From: Betaproteobacteria bacterium
GTDB lineage: Bacteria > Pseudomonadota > Gammaproteobacteria > Burkholderiales > Burkholderiaceae_C
Length of the DNA stretch: 64,000 nucleotides
NCBI GenBank assembly: GCA_947453725.1
Contig: CANGHH010000005.1
Span: 124,001-188,000, forward strand
Reading direction: 5' to 3'
Of this stretch, positions 50,005 to 59,616 are shown piece after piece; the stretch's first letter is position 1, and each line of letters opens with the position of its first letter. A model generated the notes under the pieces. That model was not told the DNA's origin, made no database searches, and was given only the letters and a program-made list of their open reading frames with translations. A program made the position numbers and the translations under genes.

Positions 50005-51465
50005 ATGGCTGAGCCCAACGCCAACTCGTCGGCGGCGGCCATCGCGGCCGACGAGGCGACCCGCGTTTCGGTGGTGTCGCTGTACCAGAAGCAGCCCAAG
50101 ATCTACGCCCGATCGGTGACCGGCTGGTTTGCAGCCTGGCGCTGGGGGCTGGTCTGGGCCACCCAGCTCGCCTTCTACGGCTTGCCCTGGCTCGAATGGC
50201 ACGGCCGCCAGGCCGTGCTTTTCGACCTCGGGACGCGGCGCTTTTACATCTTCGGGCTGGTGCTCTATCCGCAGGACTTCATCTACCTGACGGGCCTGCT
50301 GGTCGTTTCGGCCTACGCGCTGTTCCTCTTCACGACGGTGGCCGGGCGCCTGTGGTGCGGCTACGCCTGCCCGCAGACCGTCTACACCGAGATATTCATG
50401 TGGGTCGAACGCCAGTTCGAAGGCGACCGCATGAAGCGCATGAAGCTGGACGCGGCGCCCTGGGGCATGAACAAGCTGCTGCGCAAGGGCGGCACGCAAC
50501 TGGCGTGGATCGCCATCGGCCTGTGGACCGGCTTCAGCTTCGTCGGCTACTTCACCCCCATCCATTCACTTGCCGCCTCGGTCGCGGTGCTGGACCTGGG
50601 TTCGTGGGAATGGTTCTGGGTGCTCTTCTACGGCTTCGCCACCTATGGCAACGCCGGCTGGATGCGCGAGCAGGTCTGCAAGTACATGTGCCCTTATGCG
50701 CGCTTCCAGAGCGCGATGTTCGACAAGGACACGCTGATCATCAGCTACGACGCCGAGCGCGGCGAGCCGCGCGGCACGCGCGGGCGCAAGACCGACATGA
50801 AGGCTGCCCAACTCGGGTCGTGCATCGATTGCGGCCTGTGTGTCGATGTCTGTCCGACCGGCATCGACATCCGCCAGGGTCTGCAGTACGAATGCATCGG
50901 CTGCACCGCCTGCATCGACGTCTGCAACGGCGTGATGGACAAGATGCACTACCCGCGCGGCCTGATCCGCTACGACACGCAGAACGGCCTTCAGGCCCAT
51001 CTGTCGCGCAGCGCGCTGGTGCGGCGCGTGCTGCGACCGCGTGTGCTGGGCTACAGCGCGGTGCTGATGCTGATCTGTGCGGCGCTGGCCACCAGCCTGT
51101 GGCTGCGTTCGCCTTTCCGCGTGGATGTGGTGCGTGACCGCGGCGCGCTGGCGCGCACTGTCGACGACGGCTGGATCGAGAACGTCTACCGGATGCAGAT
51201 CATGAACACGACCGAAGACCGACAGCGCTACCGCGTGCGAGCGACGGGCCTGCCGGACTTGGTGGTCGACGTGCAGGCCGACATCCATGTCGACCCCGCC
51301 GAGGCGCTGTGGTTGCCGGTGGCGCTGCGCTTGCCGCCGCAGGTCGCCGAACGCACCGGCGCCGGTGCGCACAAGATCGAATTCATCGTCGAGCGCGTCG
51401 AAGAGCAACCTGGTGAAGCACCGCGCAGCGAGGTCGAAAAGTCCACTTTCCTGGTGCCGCGCTGA
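50005..51465 (+). CDS. ccoG: Cytochrome oxidase accessory protein CcoG (FixG), 4Fe-4S
   Basis: CIDCGLCVDVCPTGIDIRQGLQYECIGCTACIDVC. Confidence 0.95.
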   Translation: MAEPNANSSAAAIAADEATRVSVVSLYQKQPKIYARSVTGWFAAWRWGLVWATQLAFYGLPWLEWHGRQAVLFDLGTRRFYIFGLVLYPQDFIYLTGLLVVSAYALFLFTTVAGRLWCGYACPQTVYTEIFMWVERQFEGDRMKRMKLDAAPWGMNKLLRKGGTQLAWIAIGLWTGFSFVGYFTPIHSLAASVAVLDLGSWEWFWVLFYGFATYGNAGWMREQVCKYMCPYARFQSAMFDKDTLIISYDAERGEPRGTRGRKTDMKAAQLGSCIDCGLCVDVCPTGIDIRQGLQYECIGCTACIDVCNGVMDKMHYPRGLIRYDTQNGLQAHLSRSALVRRVLRPRVLGYSAVLMLICAALATSLWLRSPFRVDVVRDRGALARTVDDGWIENVYRMQIMNTTEDRQRYRVRATGLPDLVVDVQADIHVDPAEALWLPVALRLPPQVAERTGAGAHKIEFIVERVEEQPGEAPRSEVEKSTFLVPR

Positions 51466-51506
51466 GCGCCGCACCGCCTGAAGCCACCAACGACTTGGAG
51501 CCTGTC

Positions 51507-51758
51507 ATGGCCCGCAGCCCCGCCGCCCAGCCTTTGCCCGTCACGCCTGAAGCGCCCGAAGCCTCGCCCGCCTGGTGGCGCCTGCCCATCGTGTGGATGG
51601 TGATCGGCGGTCCGGCCCTGGTGGTCGTTGCCAGCTTCACCACGCTGGCCTTGGCCATCCTCAACCCCGATCCGGTGCTGGAAGCGCCGCGGGCCCGGGT
51701 GGCTGGCGAAGTGCCGGCCGAAGCGGCGCGCAACCATGCGGCAGCGCCGCGCCGTTGA
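51507..51758 (+). CDS. Short FixH/CcoH-like single-TM protein
   Basis: ~83-aa protein with one TM (WWRLPIVWMVIGGPALVVVASFTTLALAI) directly after ccoG. Confidence 0.65.
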   Translation: MARSPAAQPLPVTPEAPEASPAWWRLPIVWMVIGGPALVVVASFTTLALAILNPDPVLEAPRARVAGEVPAEAARNHAAAPRR

Positions 51759-51767
51759 GCCGATGTT

Positions 51768-52505
51768 TCAGCAGCCGCTGCCGTTGACCAGCGCCTGCAG
51801 CGCGTCCGGGTTGAGCACCTGGATCTGCCGCTGCTTGACGTCCAGCAAGCCGTCGTCCTGGAACTTCGAGAAGGCCCGGCTCACGGTTTCCAGCTTCAGG
51901 CCGAGGTAGCTGCCGATTTCCTCGCGTGTCATGCGCAGCACCAGCGAACTGGCCGAGAAACCGCGCGTGCGCAGCCGCTGCGTCAGATTCAGCAGGAAGG
52001 CGGCCAGCCGCTCTTCGGCGCGCATGCTGCCCAGCAGCAGCATCACGCCGTGGTCGCGCACGATCTCGCGGCTCATGATGCGGTGGAAGTGGCGCTGCAG
52101 GTCCGAGAGTTCACGCGACAGGTCTTCCAGCTGGTGATAGCCGATGACGCAGACCTGCGAGTCCTCCAGTGCAATGGCATCGCAGGTGTGGCGGTCGGTG
52201 CCGATGCCGTCCAGACCGAGCAGTTCGCCGGCCATGTGAAAGCCCGTGACCTGGTCGCGCCCGTCTTCCGATGACAGGCAGGTCTTGAAGAAGCCCGTGC
52301 GCACGGCATACAGCGACGAGAATGCGCCGCCGACGCGGAACAGCGCCTCGCCGCGTGACACGCTGCGGCGTGTTGCGACGATGGCATCGAGGCGATCCAT
52401 CTGTTCGTCGGACATACCGACCGGCAGACAAAGTTCGCGCAGATTGCAGCCCGAACATGCCACCTTGAAGGGTTCGAGCCGGATCGTTGTCGGTGCCGGT
52501 TGCAT
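51768..52505 (-). CDS. fnr: FNR-type Crp-family regulator with predicted [4Fe-4S] cysteines
   Basis: CSGCNLRELC (C-X2-C-X5-C as in FNR), central EDSQVC, C-terminal HTH REEIGSYLGLKLETVSRAFSKFQ. Confidence 0.93.
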   Translation of the reverse strand: MQPAPTTIRLEPFKVACSGCNLRELCLPVGMSDEQMDRLDAIVATRRSVSRGEALFRVGGAFSSLYAVRTGFFKTCLSSEDGRDQVTGFHMAGELLGLDGIGTDRHTCDAIALEDSQVCVIGYHQLEDLSRELSDLQRHFHRIMSREIVRDHGVMLLLGSMRAEERLAAFLLNLTQRLRTRGFSASSLVLRMTREEIGSYLGLKLETVSRAFSKFQDDGLLDVKQRQIQVLNPDALQALVNGSGC

Positions 52506-52604
52506 GCGGTCTCCCCCCTGTTGCTTTGCCGCAAGTATCGCCCATGCCCGGCCGTCCCCCTGTCACGCGAGTCCGACACCGAGACGGTGTCAAGGGACTG
52601 ACAG

Positions 52605-52618
52605 TTGAGAAATGTCAA
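52605..52618 (+). promoter_or_regulatory. FNR box in the fnr/hemN divergent intergenic
   Basis: TTGAGAAATGTCAA (TTGA-N6-TCAA). Confidence 0.75.
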
Positions 52619-52651
52619 GGCCCTGGTGCGGCGATTCGGCACAGTGCAGGC

Positions 52652-54064
52652 ATGAACCCGATTGCCTCCATCCCTACTGAAGTCTTGATGTCCGATGCGC
52701 TGTTGCGCAGGCTGGATGTGCCCGGCCCGCGCTACACGTCCTACCCGACGGCCGATCGTTTCGTCGAGGCCTTCGGGCCCAACGAGTACCGCCAGGCGCT
52801 GCGGCAACGGTCACAGGGTGCTGTCGTCGGGGGCGCGCCGCCGCTGTCGCTGTACGTGCACATCCCCTTCTGCGAGGCGCTTTGCTACTACTGCGCCTGC
52901 AACAAGATCATCACCAAGCACCACAGCCGTGGCCGCGAATACCTGCAGTTGCTGGAGCAGGAGGTGGCGCTGCACGCCGCCGAGTTGGGCAAGGCCCAGA
53001 CCATCTCCCAATTGCACCTGGGTGGCGGTTCGCCGACCTTCCTGGACGACAGCGAGTTGACCGAGCTGATGGCCTTGCTGCGCAAGGCCTTCAAGCCGGC
53101 GCGCAACGCCGAGATCTCGATCGAGGTCGACCCACGCACCGCCACGCGCGACCGTCTGCGCCACTTGGCCGAATTGGGCTTCAACCGCATCAGCTTCGGC
53201 ATCCAGGACTTCGATCCCGATGTGCAAGCCGCCGTCCACCGCGTCCAGTCCTTCGAGAGCGTGCGCGAGTTGGTGGCCGAGGCCCGCGCCCTGCGCTTCG
53301 AGTCCATCAACGCCGACCTGATCTACGGACTGCCCAAACAAACCCCGGATTCTTTCAAGCGCACCATCGCGCAGGTCGCTGAACTGCGCCCGACGCGAAT
53401 CGCGCTGTATGCCTACGCCCACCTGCCGCACCGATTCAAGCCCCAGCGCCGCATCGACGCCGACGCGCTGCCGTCGGCTGAACAGCGCATCGAGATGCTG
53501 CGCTCGGCACTGGCCGGCCTCATCGGCAATGGCTATGTCTACATCGGCATGGACCACTTCGCGTTGCCGACCGACTCGCTGGCCATCGCGAAACGGCAGG
53601 GCCGCCTGCACCGCAATTTCCAGGGCTACAGCACGCAGCCCGATTGCGACCTGATCAGTCTGGGGGTTTCGGCCATCGGCCGGGTCGGCGCCACCTACAG
53701 CCAGAACGCCAAGACCCTGCCCGAGTACAGCGACGCCCTGGCGCAGGGTGAGTTCCCCATCGTGCGCGGCTTGGCGCTGACGCGCGACGACCTGATGCGC
53801 CGCACGGTGATCATGGCCTTGATGTGCCAGGGTCGGGTCGACTTCGAATCGGTCGAACTGGCCCACCTGGTGAACTTCCGTGAGGTCTTCGCGCCGGAGT
53901 TGGAGCAACTCGCCGGCATGCAGGCGATGGGCCTGGTCGAAGTCTCCGAGCAGGCGATCCAGGTAACGGCGATGGGGTGGTTCTTCGTCCGCGCCGTGGC
54001 CATGGTGTTCGACCGCCATCTGCGCGCCGATCGCGTCAGGGAGCGCTTTTCGCGCATCATCTGA
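52652..54064 (+). CDS. hemN: Oxygen-independent coproporphyrinogen III oxidase
   Basis: GPRYTSYPTADRF, radical SAM PFCEALCYYCAC; ATG 52652 or alternative ATG 52688. Confidence 0.95.
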   Translation: MNPIASIPTEVLMSDALLRRLDVPGPRYTSYPTADRFVEAFGPNEYRQALRQRSQGAVVGGAPPLSLYVHIPFCEALCYYCACNKIITKHHSRGREYLQLLEQEVALHAAELGKAQTISQLHLGGGSPTFLDDSELTELMALLRKAFKPARNAEISIEVDPRTATRDRLRHLAELGFNRISFGIQDFDPDVQAAVHRVQSFESVRELVAEARALRFESINADLIYGLPKQTPDSFKRTIAQVAELRPTRIALYAYAHLPHRFKPQRRIDADALPSAEQRIEMLRSALAGLIGNGYVYIGMDHFALPTDSLAIAKRQGRLHRNFQGYSTQPDCDLISLGVSAIGRVGATYSQNAKTLPEYSDALAQGEFPIVRGLALTRDDLMRRTVIMALMCQGRVDFESVELAHLVNFREVFAPELEQLAGMQAMGLVEVSEQAIQVTAMGWFFVRAVAMVFDRHLRADRVRERFSRII

Positions 54065-54066
54065 GG

Positions 54067-54762
54067 GTGGATCTCGCTCTCATCGCCAGTGGCGCCTTGC
54101 TGGGCTTGGCCGGCGCACCCCATTGCGCGGCCATGTGCAGTGCACCTTGCGCGGCCGCTGTCGGGCCGGGTGGTCCAGGCAGCCGGGCGGCGTTCCAGGC
54201 CGCACGGGTTCTGAGCTATGCCGCCGGTGGGGCCATCGTGGCTTCGAGCGTTGCTGCCTTGGCGGTCTGGTCGCAATTCAGCCCGGCGCTGCGGCCGCTG
54301 TGGACCTTGCTGAACGCGGCCGCGCTGGTGCTGGGCGCCTGGTTGCTGTGGCGGGGTCGCCCACCAGCTTGGCTGGCCCGTCTGGGTCGTGTGCCGGCTT
54401 CAGCGCCATCACCCCCAACAAGCGGCGGCTGGCAGGCCGTGCGCCTGCCGGTGCGGGCTGCGGGCGCCGGGGCCGTCTGGGTCGCCTGGCCTTGTGGCTT
54501 GCTGCAGTCCGCGCTGGTCGTTGCCGCCTTGTCCAGCAGCGCCCTCGGTGGCGCGGCGACGATGGCGGCCTTTGCCCTGACGTCGGCGCCCGGTCTGGTG
54601 GCCGGTCCTTGGGCCTTGCGCAAGCTGCTGTTGGGGCGCACCGCCGTGGCGCGCGAGGCCTGGGCCGCGCGCGCAGCGGGCTTGATGTTGCTGGCCGCCA
54701 GTGCCTGGGCGCTGGGCCACCAGCTCGGGCCCCAAGTGGCCGCCTACTGCCGCACGCTGTAG
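54067..54762 (+). CDS. Sulfite exporter TauE/SafE-like / cytochrome biogenesis transmembrane family protein
   Basis: GTG start 3 nt after hemN stop; multi-TM, N-terminal ASGALLGLAGAPHCAAMCSAPC typical of cbb3-linked SafE-like proteins. Confidence 0.75.
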   Translation: MDLALIASGALLGLAGAPHCAAMCSAPCAAAVGPGGPGSRAAFQAARVLSYAAGGAIVASSVAALAVWSQFSPALRPLWTLLNAAALVLGAWLLWRGRPPAWLARLGRVPASAPSPPTSGGWQAVRLPVRAAGAGAVWVAWPCGLLQSALVVAALSSSALGGAATMAAFALTSAPGLVAGPWALRKLLLGRTAVAREAWAARAAGLMLLAASAWALGHQLGPQVAAYCRTL

Positions 54763-54783
54763 CTTCAGCTGTCCTAAAGAACA

Positions 54784-54806
54784 ACGCCCGGCACGAGGCC
54801 GGGCGT
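54784..54806 (-). terminator. Intrinsic terminator for the 49-aa Ala-rich ORF
   Basis: ACGCCCGGC-ACGAG-GCCGGGCGT; minus-strand continuation is TGTTCTTT. Confidence 0.6.
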
Positions 54807-54851
54807 CGAAATCGCGGACACCGGGTGACCGGCGCCCGAGAGTGCCGTGAT

Positions 54852-55001
54852 TTACTTCTTGACAGCGGAAGCGGCAGGCTTGGCGGCCGAAGCGGCCGAA
54901 GCGGCGGGCTTGGCAGCCGAAGCGGCAGCCTTCGGGGCGTCAGCAGCGAAAGCGGTGACGGCGAAAGCGGCGGTGATCACGGCGGCGAAAAGCTTGTTCA
55001 T
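54852..55001 (-). CDS. 49-aa secreted Ala/Lys/Pro-rich small protein
   Basis: Reverse strand MNKLFAAVITAAFAVTAFAADAPKAAASAAKPAASAASAAKPAASAVKK*: signal peptide, internal repeat, AGAAAGG upstream, terminator downstream. Not in the ORF track. Confidence 0.7.
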   Translation of the reverse strand: MNKLFAAVITAAFAVTAFAADAPKAAASAAKPAASAASAAKPAASAVKK

Positions 55002-55166
55002 CTCGGGAACCTTTCTGAAGTTTCAATGACCCCCTCCAATCGGGGGGCTCCACCGCAACGCGCCAGCCTGTCAGTCGGTTGACAGGGGGGGTGACATAGA
55101 ATTTGAATTTCACCAACGCATCCGCCGTCGCAGCGCCCGCTGCCGGCCCAGAGGAGACCACCGACC

Positions 55167-56420
<1,254 letters not shown>

Positions 56421-56455
56421 CCGGTGGCCAAGCCGTCTCCTGACGGCTCACCAGC

Positions 56456-56495
56456 AACCCCAGATCGTTGATTCGACTGGGGTTTTTTGTTTTCC
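56456..56495 (+). terminator. Intrinsic terminator after icd
   Basis: AACCCCAG (56456-56463)/CTGGGGTT (56477-56484) followed by TTTTTGTTTT. Confidence 0.85.
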
Positions 56496-58256
56496 TTACG
56501 ACCTGTCATCGCTGGACATCGCTTCTTCTTGGGCGCTGGACCCGGGGCGGTCTTCCCAGTCCGCCCACGCCACAGACTGCGATTCAAGATACCGGTTCAC
56601 CGCCTCGCCAGTGGTCGCAAAGAAGCGCTGTTCACCGAGCCTGGAGAAGAGCCCGAAGCGCTTGAGCTTGTCTTTGACAGGTCCTTTCATTTCCGCAAAA
56701 CACAGGGCGATGCCTGCCTCTTGAAGCGTCTTGTCGAGTTCACCCAGCACATCGGCGGAAGTGACGTCCACACTGGTGATCGGCTCGGCGCCGACGACCA
56801 TCCAGCGCACCGGCGTCGGCGATGCGGCCACGGCGTCCAGCACGCGGTCCCGGAACAGTTCGGCGTTGGCGAAGAACAAGGGCGCGTCCCACCGGAACAG
56901 CACCAGGCCCGGCACGACACGGGCATCGGGGTGGCGCGCGATGTCGTGATAGCCCTTGACGCCATCGACGCGGCCCAGCACCGCCGAGTGCGGCCGCCAG
57001 CCATCCCACAGGAATTCGATGACGGCAACGACGATCGCCAGGCCGATGCCGGGCATCGCGCCCAGCAGTGCCACGCCGAGCAGGCAACCGACCGACAGCC
57101 AGAATTCCCAACGCTGGATGCGCCAGATGCGGCGCAAGTCGGCGACTTCGATCAGGCCAATGGCCGAGGTGATCACCACCGCCGCCAGGGCCGCGACGGG
57201 CAGGTTGCGCAACAGGCCAGGCGCACTCAGGAGCATGGCGCCAACCGCCAGCGCGCCGACCACACCGGTGAGTTGGGTCCGTGCACCGGCGGCTTCAGCC
57301 ACTGGCGTCCGCGAAGCGCTGGCGCTGATCGGAAAGCCCTGAAACAGCCCGGCGGCGAGGTTGGCCGCTCCAAGACCGACCATCTCCTGGTTCGGATCGA
57401 CGAACGACGCTGTCCGCCCTGCGCAGGTCCGAGACAACACGCTGGTGTCGGCAAAAGAGATCAGCGCCGCCGCCAGTCCGCCGAGCAGTACCGGTGTGAT
57501 GTCATCGGCGACCATCGAAGGCAGCGCGAAACCGGGCAAGCCCCGTGGCAGCACGCCGAGCACGGGCACACCCGCCTGGGTGCCGATGGTCGCAGCCAGG
57601 TTTTGCAGGGTGACGAGCGCGGTCGCGCCCCCCACGGCGATCAATACGCCCGGCGCGCGCGGATAAAGCCTGAGCAGAAGCAGCGCCAGGAGCGTGCCGG
57701 CACCGATCGCCAGCGCCATGAGGTTCGTCTTGCCCGACAGCAAGGCCGAGGCAAACTGCCTGGACTCGTCCAGCAGTCCGTGGGCATCGACGCTGAAGCC
57801 GAACAGGGCTGGCAGCTGGCTGGCGATCACGGTCAGCGCGATGCCGTTCATGTAGCCATAGCGGATCGGTTTGGACAGCAACTCGGTGACGAAACCCAGC
57901 CGCGCAGCGCCGGCAACCACGCACAGCACACCCGAGACCACGGCCATCATGCCGGCCAGCGCGACTGCACGTTGGGGGTCGCCCGCCGATAGCGGCACAA
58001 CGACAGCCAGGATGAGTGCCGCCAGTGAGGAGTCCGGCCCCAGAACCAGGACGCGGCTCGGGCCGAACAGTGCATACGCCAGCAACCCGGCCACGGTGGC
58101 GTACAGGCCGCAGATGCCGGGCAGGCCAGAGGCAACGGCGTAGGCGATGCCGACGGGGACCAGCACGGCGGTCAAGGCCAGACCGGCCACAAGGTCATGC
58201 CGCAACCAGCGAATCTCGTAGTGCCGAACAACCTGGATGCCCGGAATCCAACGCAT
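56496..58256 (-). CDS. SulP-family anion transporter with C-terminal STAS domain
   Basis: DLVAGLALTAVLVPVGIAYAVASGLPGICGLYATV; C-terminal STAS. Start could be upstream (ORF to 58382). Confidence 0.9.
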   Translation of the reverse strand: MRWIPGIQVVRHYEIRWLRHDLVAGLALTAVLVPVGIAYAVASGLPGICGLYATVAGLLAYALFGPSRVLVLGPDSSLAALILAVVVPLSAGDPQRAVALAGMMAVVSGVLCVVAGAARLGFVTELLSKPIRYGYMNGIALTVIASQLPALFGFSVDAHGLLDESRQFASALLSGKTNLMALAIGAGTLLALLLLRLYPRAPGVLIAVGGATALVTLQNLAATIGTQAGVPVLGVLPRGLPGFALPSMVADDITPVLLGGLAAALISFADTSVLSRTCAGRTASFVDPNQEMVGLGAANLAAGLFQGFPISASASRTPVAEAAGARTQLTGVVGALAVGAMLLSAPGLLRNLPVAALAAVVITSAIGLIEVADLRRIWRIQRWEFWLSVGCLLGVALLGAMPGIGLAIVVAVIEFLWDGWRPHSAVLGRVDGVKGYHDIARHPDARVVPGLVLFRWDAPLFFANAELFRDRVLDAVAASPTPVRWMVVGAEPITSVDVTSADVLGELDKTLQEAGIALCFAEMKGPVKDKLKRFGLFSRLGEQRFFATTGEAVNRYLESQSVAWADWEDRPGSSAQEEAMSSDDRS

Positions 58257-58399
58257 GCAACCGGCATCGGCCCACGCAGGCCACGGCCGAACCACCCGAC
58301 CCGTCGTCGAGGTCCTGGCCTGGGGCGATGCCATGCGCACGGCTCCTATGGGCGCCGAGGAAGTGCGAGTCGGACCGAGCACCTGGCCATGATCCCTGC

Positions 58400-58738
58400 C
58401 TACTGCTTGATCGTGAGTTCGTCGTGAATCGTGTGGGCACCGTCAGAAGCCCGCGCAATCCTGAGCGCCTCATCGATCTGCGCCTGGCTGTCGAGCACGC
58501 CGGACAGCCGAACATCACCCTTCAGCGTCACGACGCTGATATCGAAACCCTTGAGCAATTCGTTCTGATGCAAGGCCGTTTTCACATGCTCCGTCACGTC
58601 GATGTCCGAGACATTGACAACGGCCGCAGAGCCTGCCGCCGAGGTGGCCGTGACCTCCGGCGACTTGCTGCAGCCGCCCGCCAGCGTCGTCGCTGTCATC
58701 ACGGCGGCGAAGGCCAAGGCTGTGGTGCGCTTGTTCAT
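58400..58738 (-). CDS. BON-domain (OsmY-like) putative lipoprotein
   Basis: MNKRTTALAFAAVMTATTLAGGCSKSPE signal/lipobox-like, then BON: VTEHVKTALHQNELLKGFDISVVTLKGDVRLSGVLDSQAQIDEALRIARASDG. Confidence 0.85.
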   Translation of the reverse strand: MNKRTTALAFAAVMTATTLAGGCSKSPEVTATSAAGSAAVVNVSDIDVTEHVKTALHQNELLKGFDISVVTLKGDVRLSGVLDSQAQIDEALRIARASDGAHTIHDELTIKQ

Positions 58739-58869
58739 CTGGGGCTGCTCCTGTTGACGGGTCATCATGGAAGGACCCAGGGGCCACCTTCGCTGGTTGA
58801 CGCACACCCGTCGGTGCGATGGCGAACACCGGATCTTGACGACCGCATGCTCGCGCGGGTGAAGGCCGT

Positions 58870-59616
58870 TCAGTCCCGCTTGCCCTGTTTTCGATCTCCT
58901 CCGGATTCACGGGATCCTTCCCCTTCGCCGCTGGCGCTGCGGTGGCAACGGACGCAGTGGTCGAGGTCTTCGGCGACACCTTCTTCCCGGTGCTTGGCCT
59001 GCATGTTGGCCGGCGTGTGTTCGTGGCAGCCGTAGCAGGTGTACGGCGGGTCGTTGTTGCCGACGTGGCAGGTCACGCAACTCGCGTTGTGGTCCTTGTC
59101 CAGCGAGAAGAACTGGTCGTGGTCGAAGGTTGCCGGCTTCCAGGCCTCGGTCTGATGGCACTTGTCGCAGCCGACACTCAACGCCTTGTGGAGCGCATTG
59201 TTCGGCGCGGCATGGCAGGTGTTGCACTGGTCCCGTGTGGCCACGCGCAGCATCGCGTGCGAGAACGGCTTGCGGCTGCGCTGCGTCAGCTTCGGGCCGG
59301 CGTGTTCGCTGTGGCAGGCCATGCAGTTCTGGTCGTTCAACGCCTGGTGGAACGACAACTTCACGGGCTTGGCGTTGACGATGGCAGCGCCCTTGGTCGT
59401 GCGCAGACCGATGTCGGGCCGCTGGTGGCAAGCGATGCATCGGTCTGCCGTGGCACCGCGCAGGGGCGTGTGGCAGGCAAAGCAATCGGTGGACAGACCG
59501 GCATGACCCTTTTCGAGCGCGCCGGGGCCCAGCATCAGGTGCGGGTAAGCGATGGCCAGCGCCAGCAGCACCAAGAGGTTTGCACTGATGACGATCCACA
59601 GCCAGCGGCCTTTCAC
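58870..59616 (-). CDS. Membrane-anchored octaheme c-type cytochrome
   Basis: Eight CXXCH: CFACH, CIACH, CMACH, CNTCH, CDKCH, CVTCH, CYGCH, CVRCH; N-terminal anchor WLWIVISANLLVLLALAIAY; GTG start overlaps upstream stop (GTGA). Confidence 0.88.
   Translation of the reverse strand: MKGRWLWIVISANLLVLLALAIAYPHLMLGPGALEKGHAGLSTDCFACHTPLRGATADRCIACHQRPDIGLRTTKGAAIVNAKPVKLSFHQALNDQNCMACHSEHAGPKLTQRSRKPFSHAMLRVATRDQCNTCHAAPNNALHKALSVGCDKCHQTEAWKPATFDHDQFFSLDKDHNASCVTCHVGNNDPPYTCYGCHEHTPANMQAKHREEGVAEDLDHCVRCHRSASGEGEGSRESGGDRKQGKRD

Noticed and set aside
55079-55102. TTGACA / TAGAAT as the icd sigma70 promoter
   Set aside because: Spacer is only ~12 bp, too short for a canonical promoter; TTGACA is better explained as part of the TGTCA-N6-TGACA dyad.
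56487-57992. 501-aa plus-strand ORF opposite the SulP gene
   Set aside because: Composition typical of antisense frames; SulP/STAS protein on the minus strand is clear.
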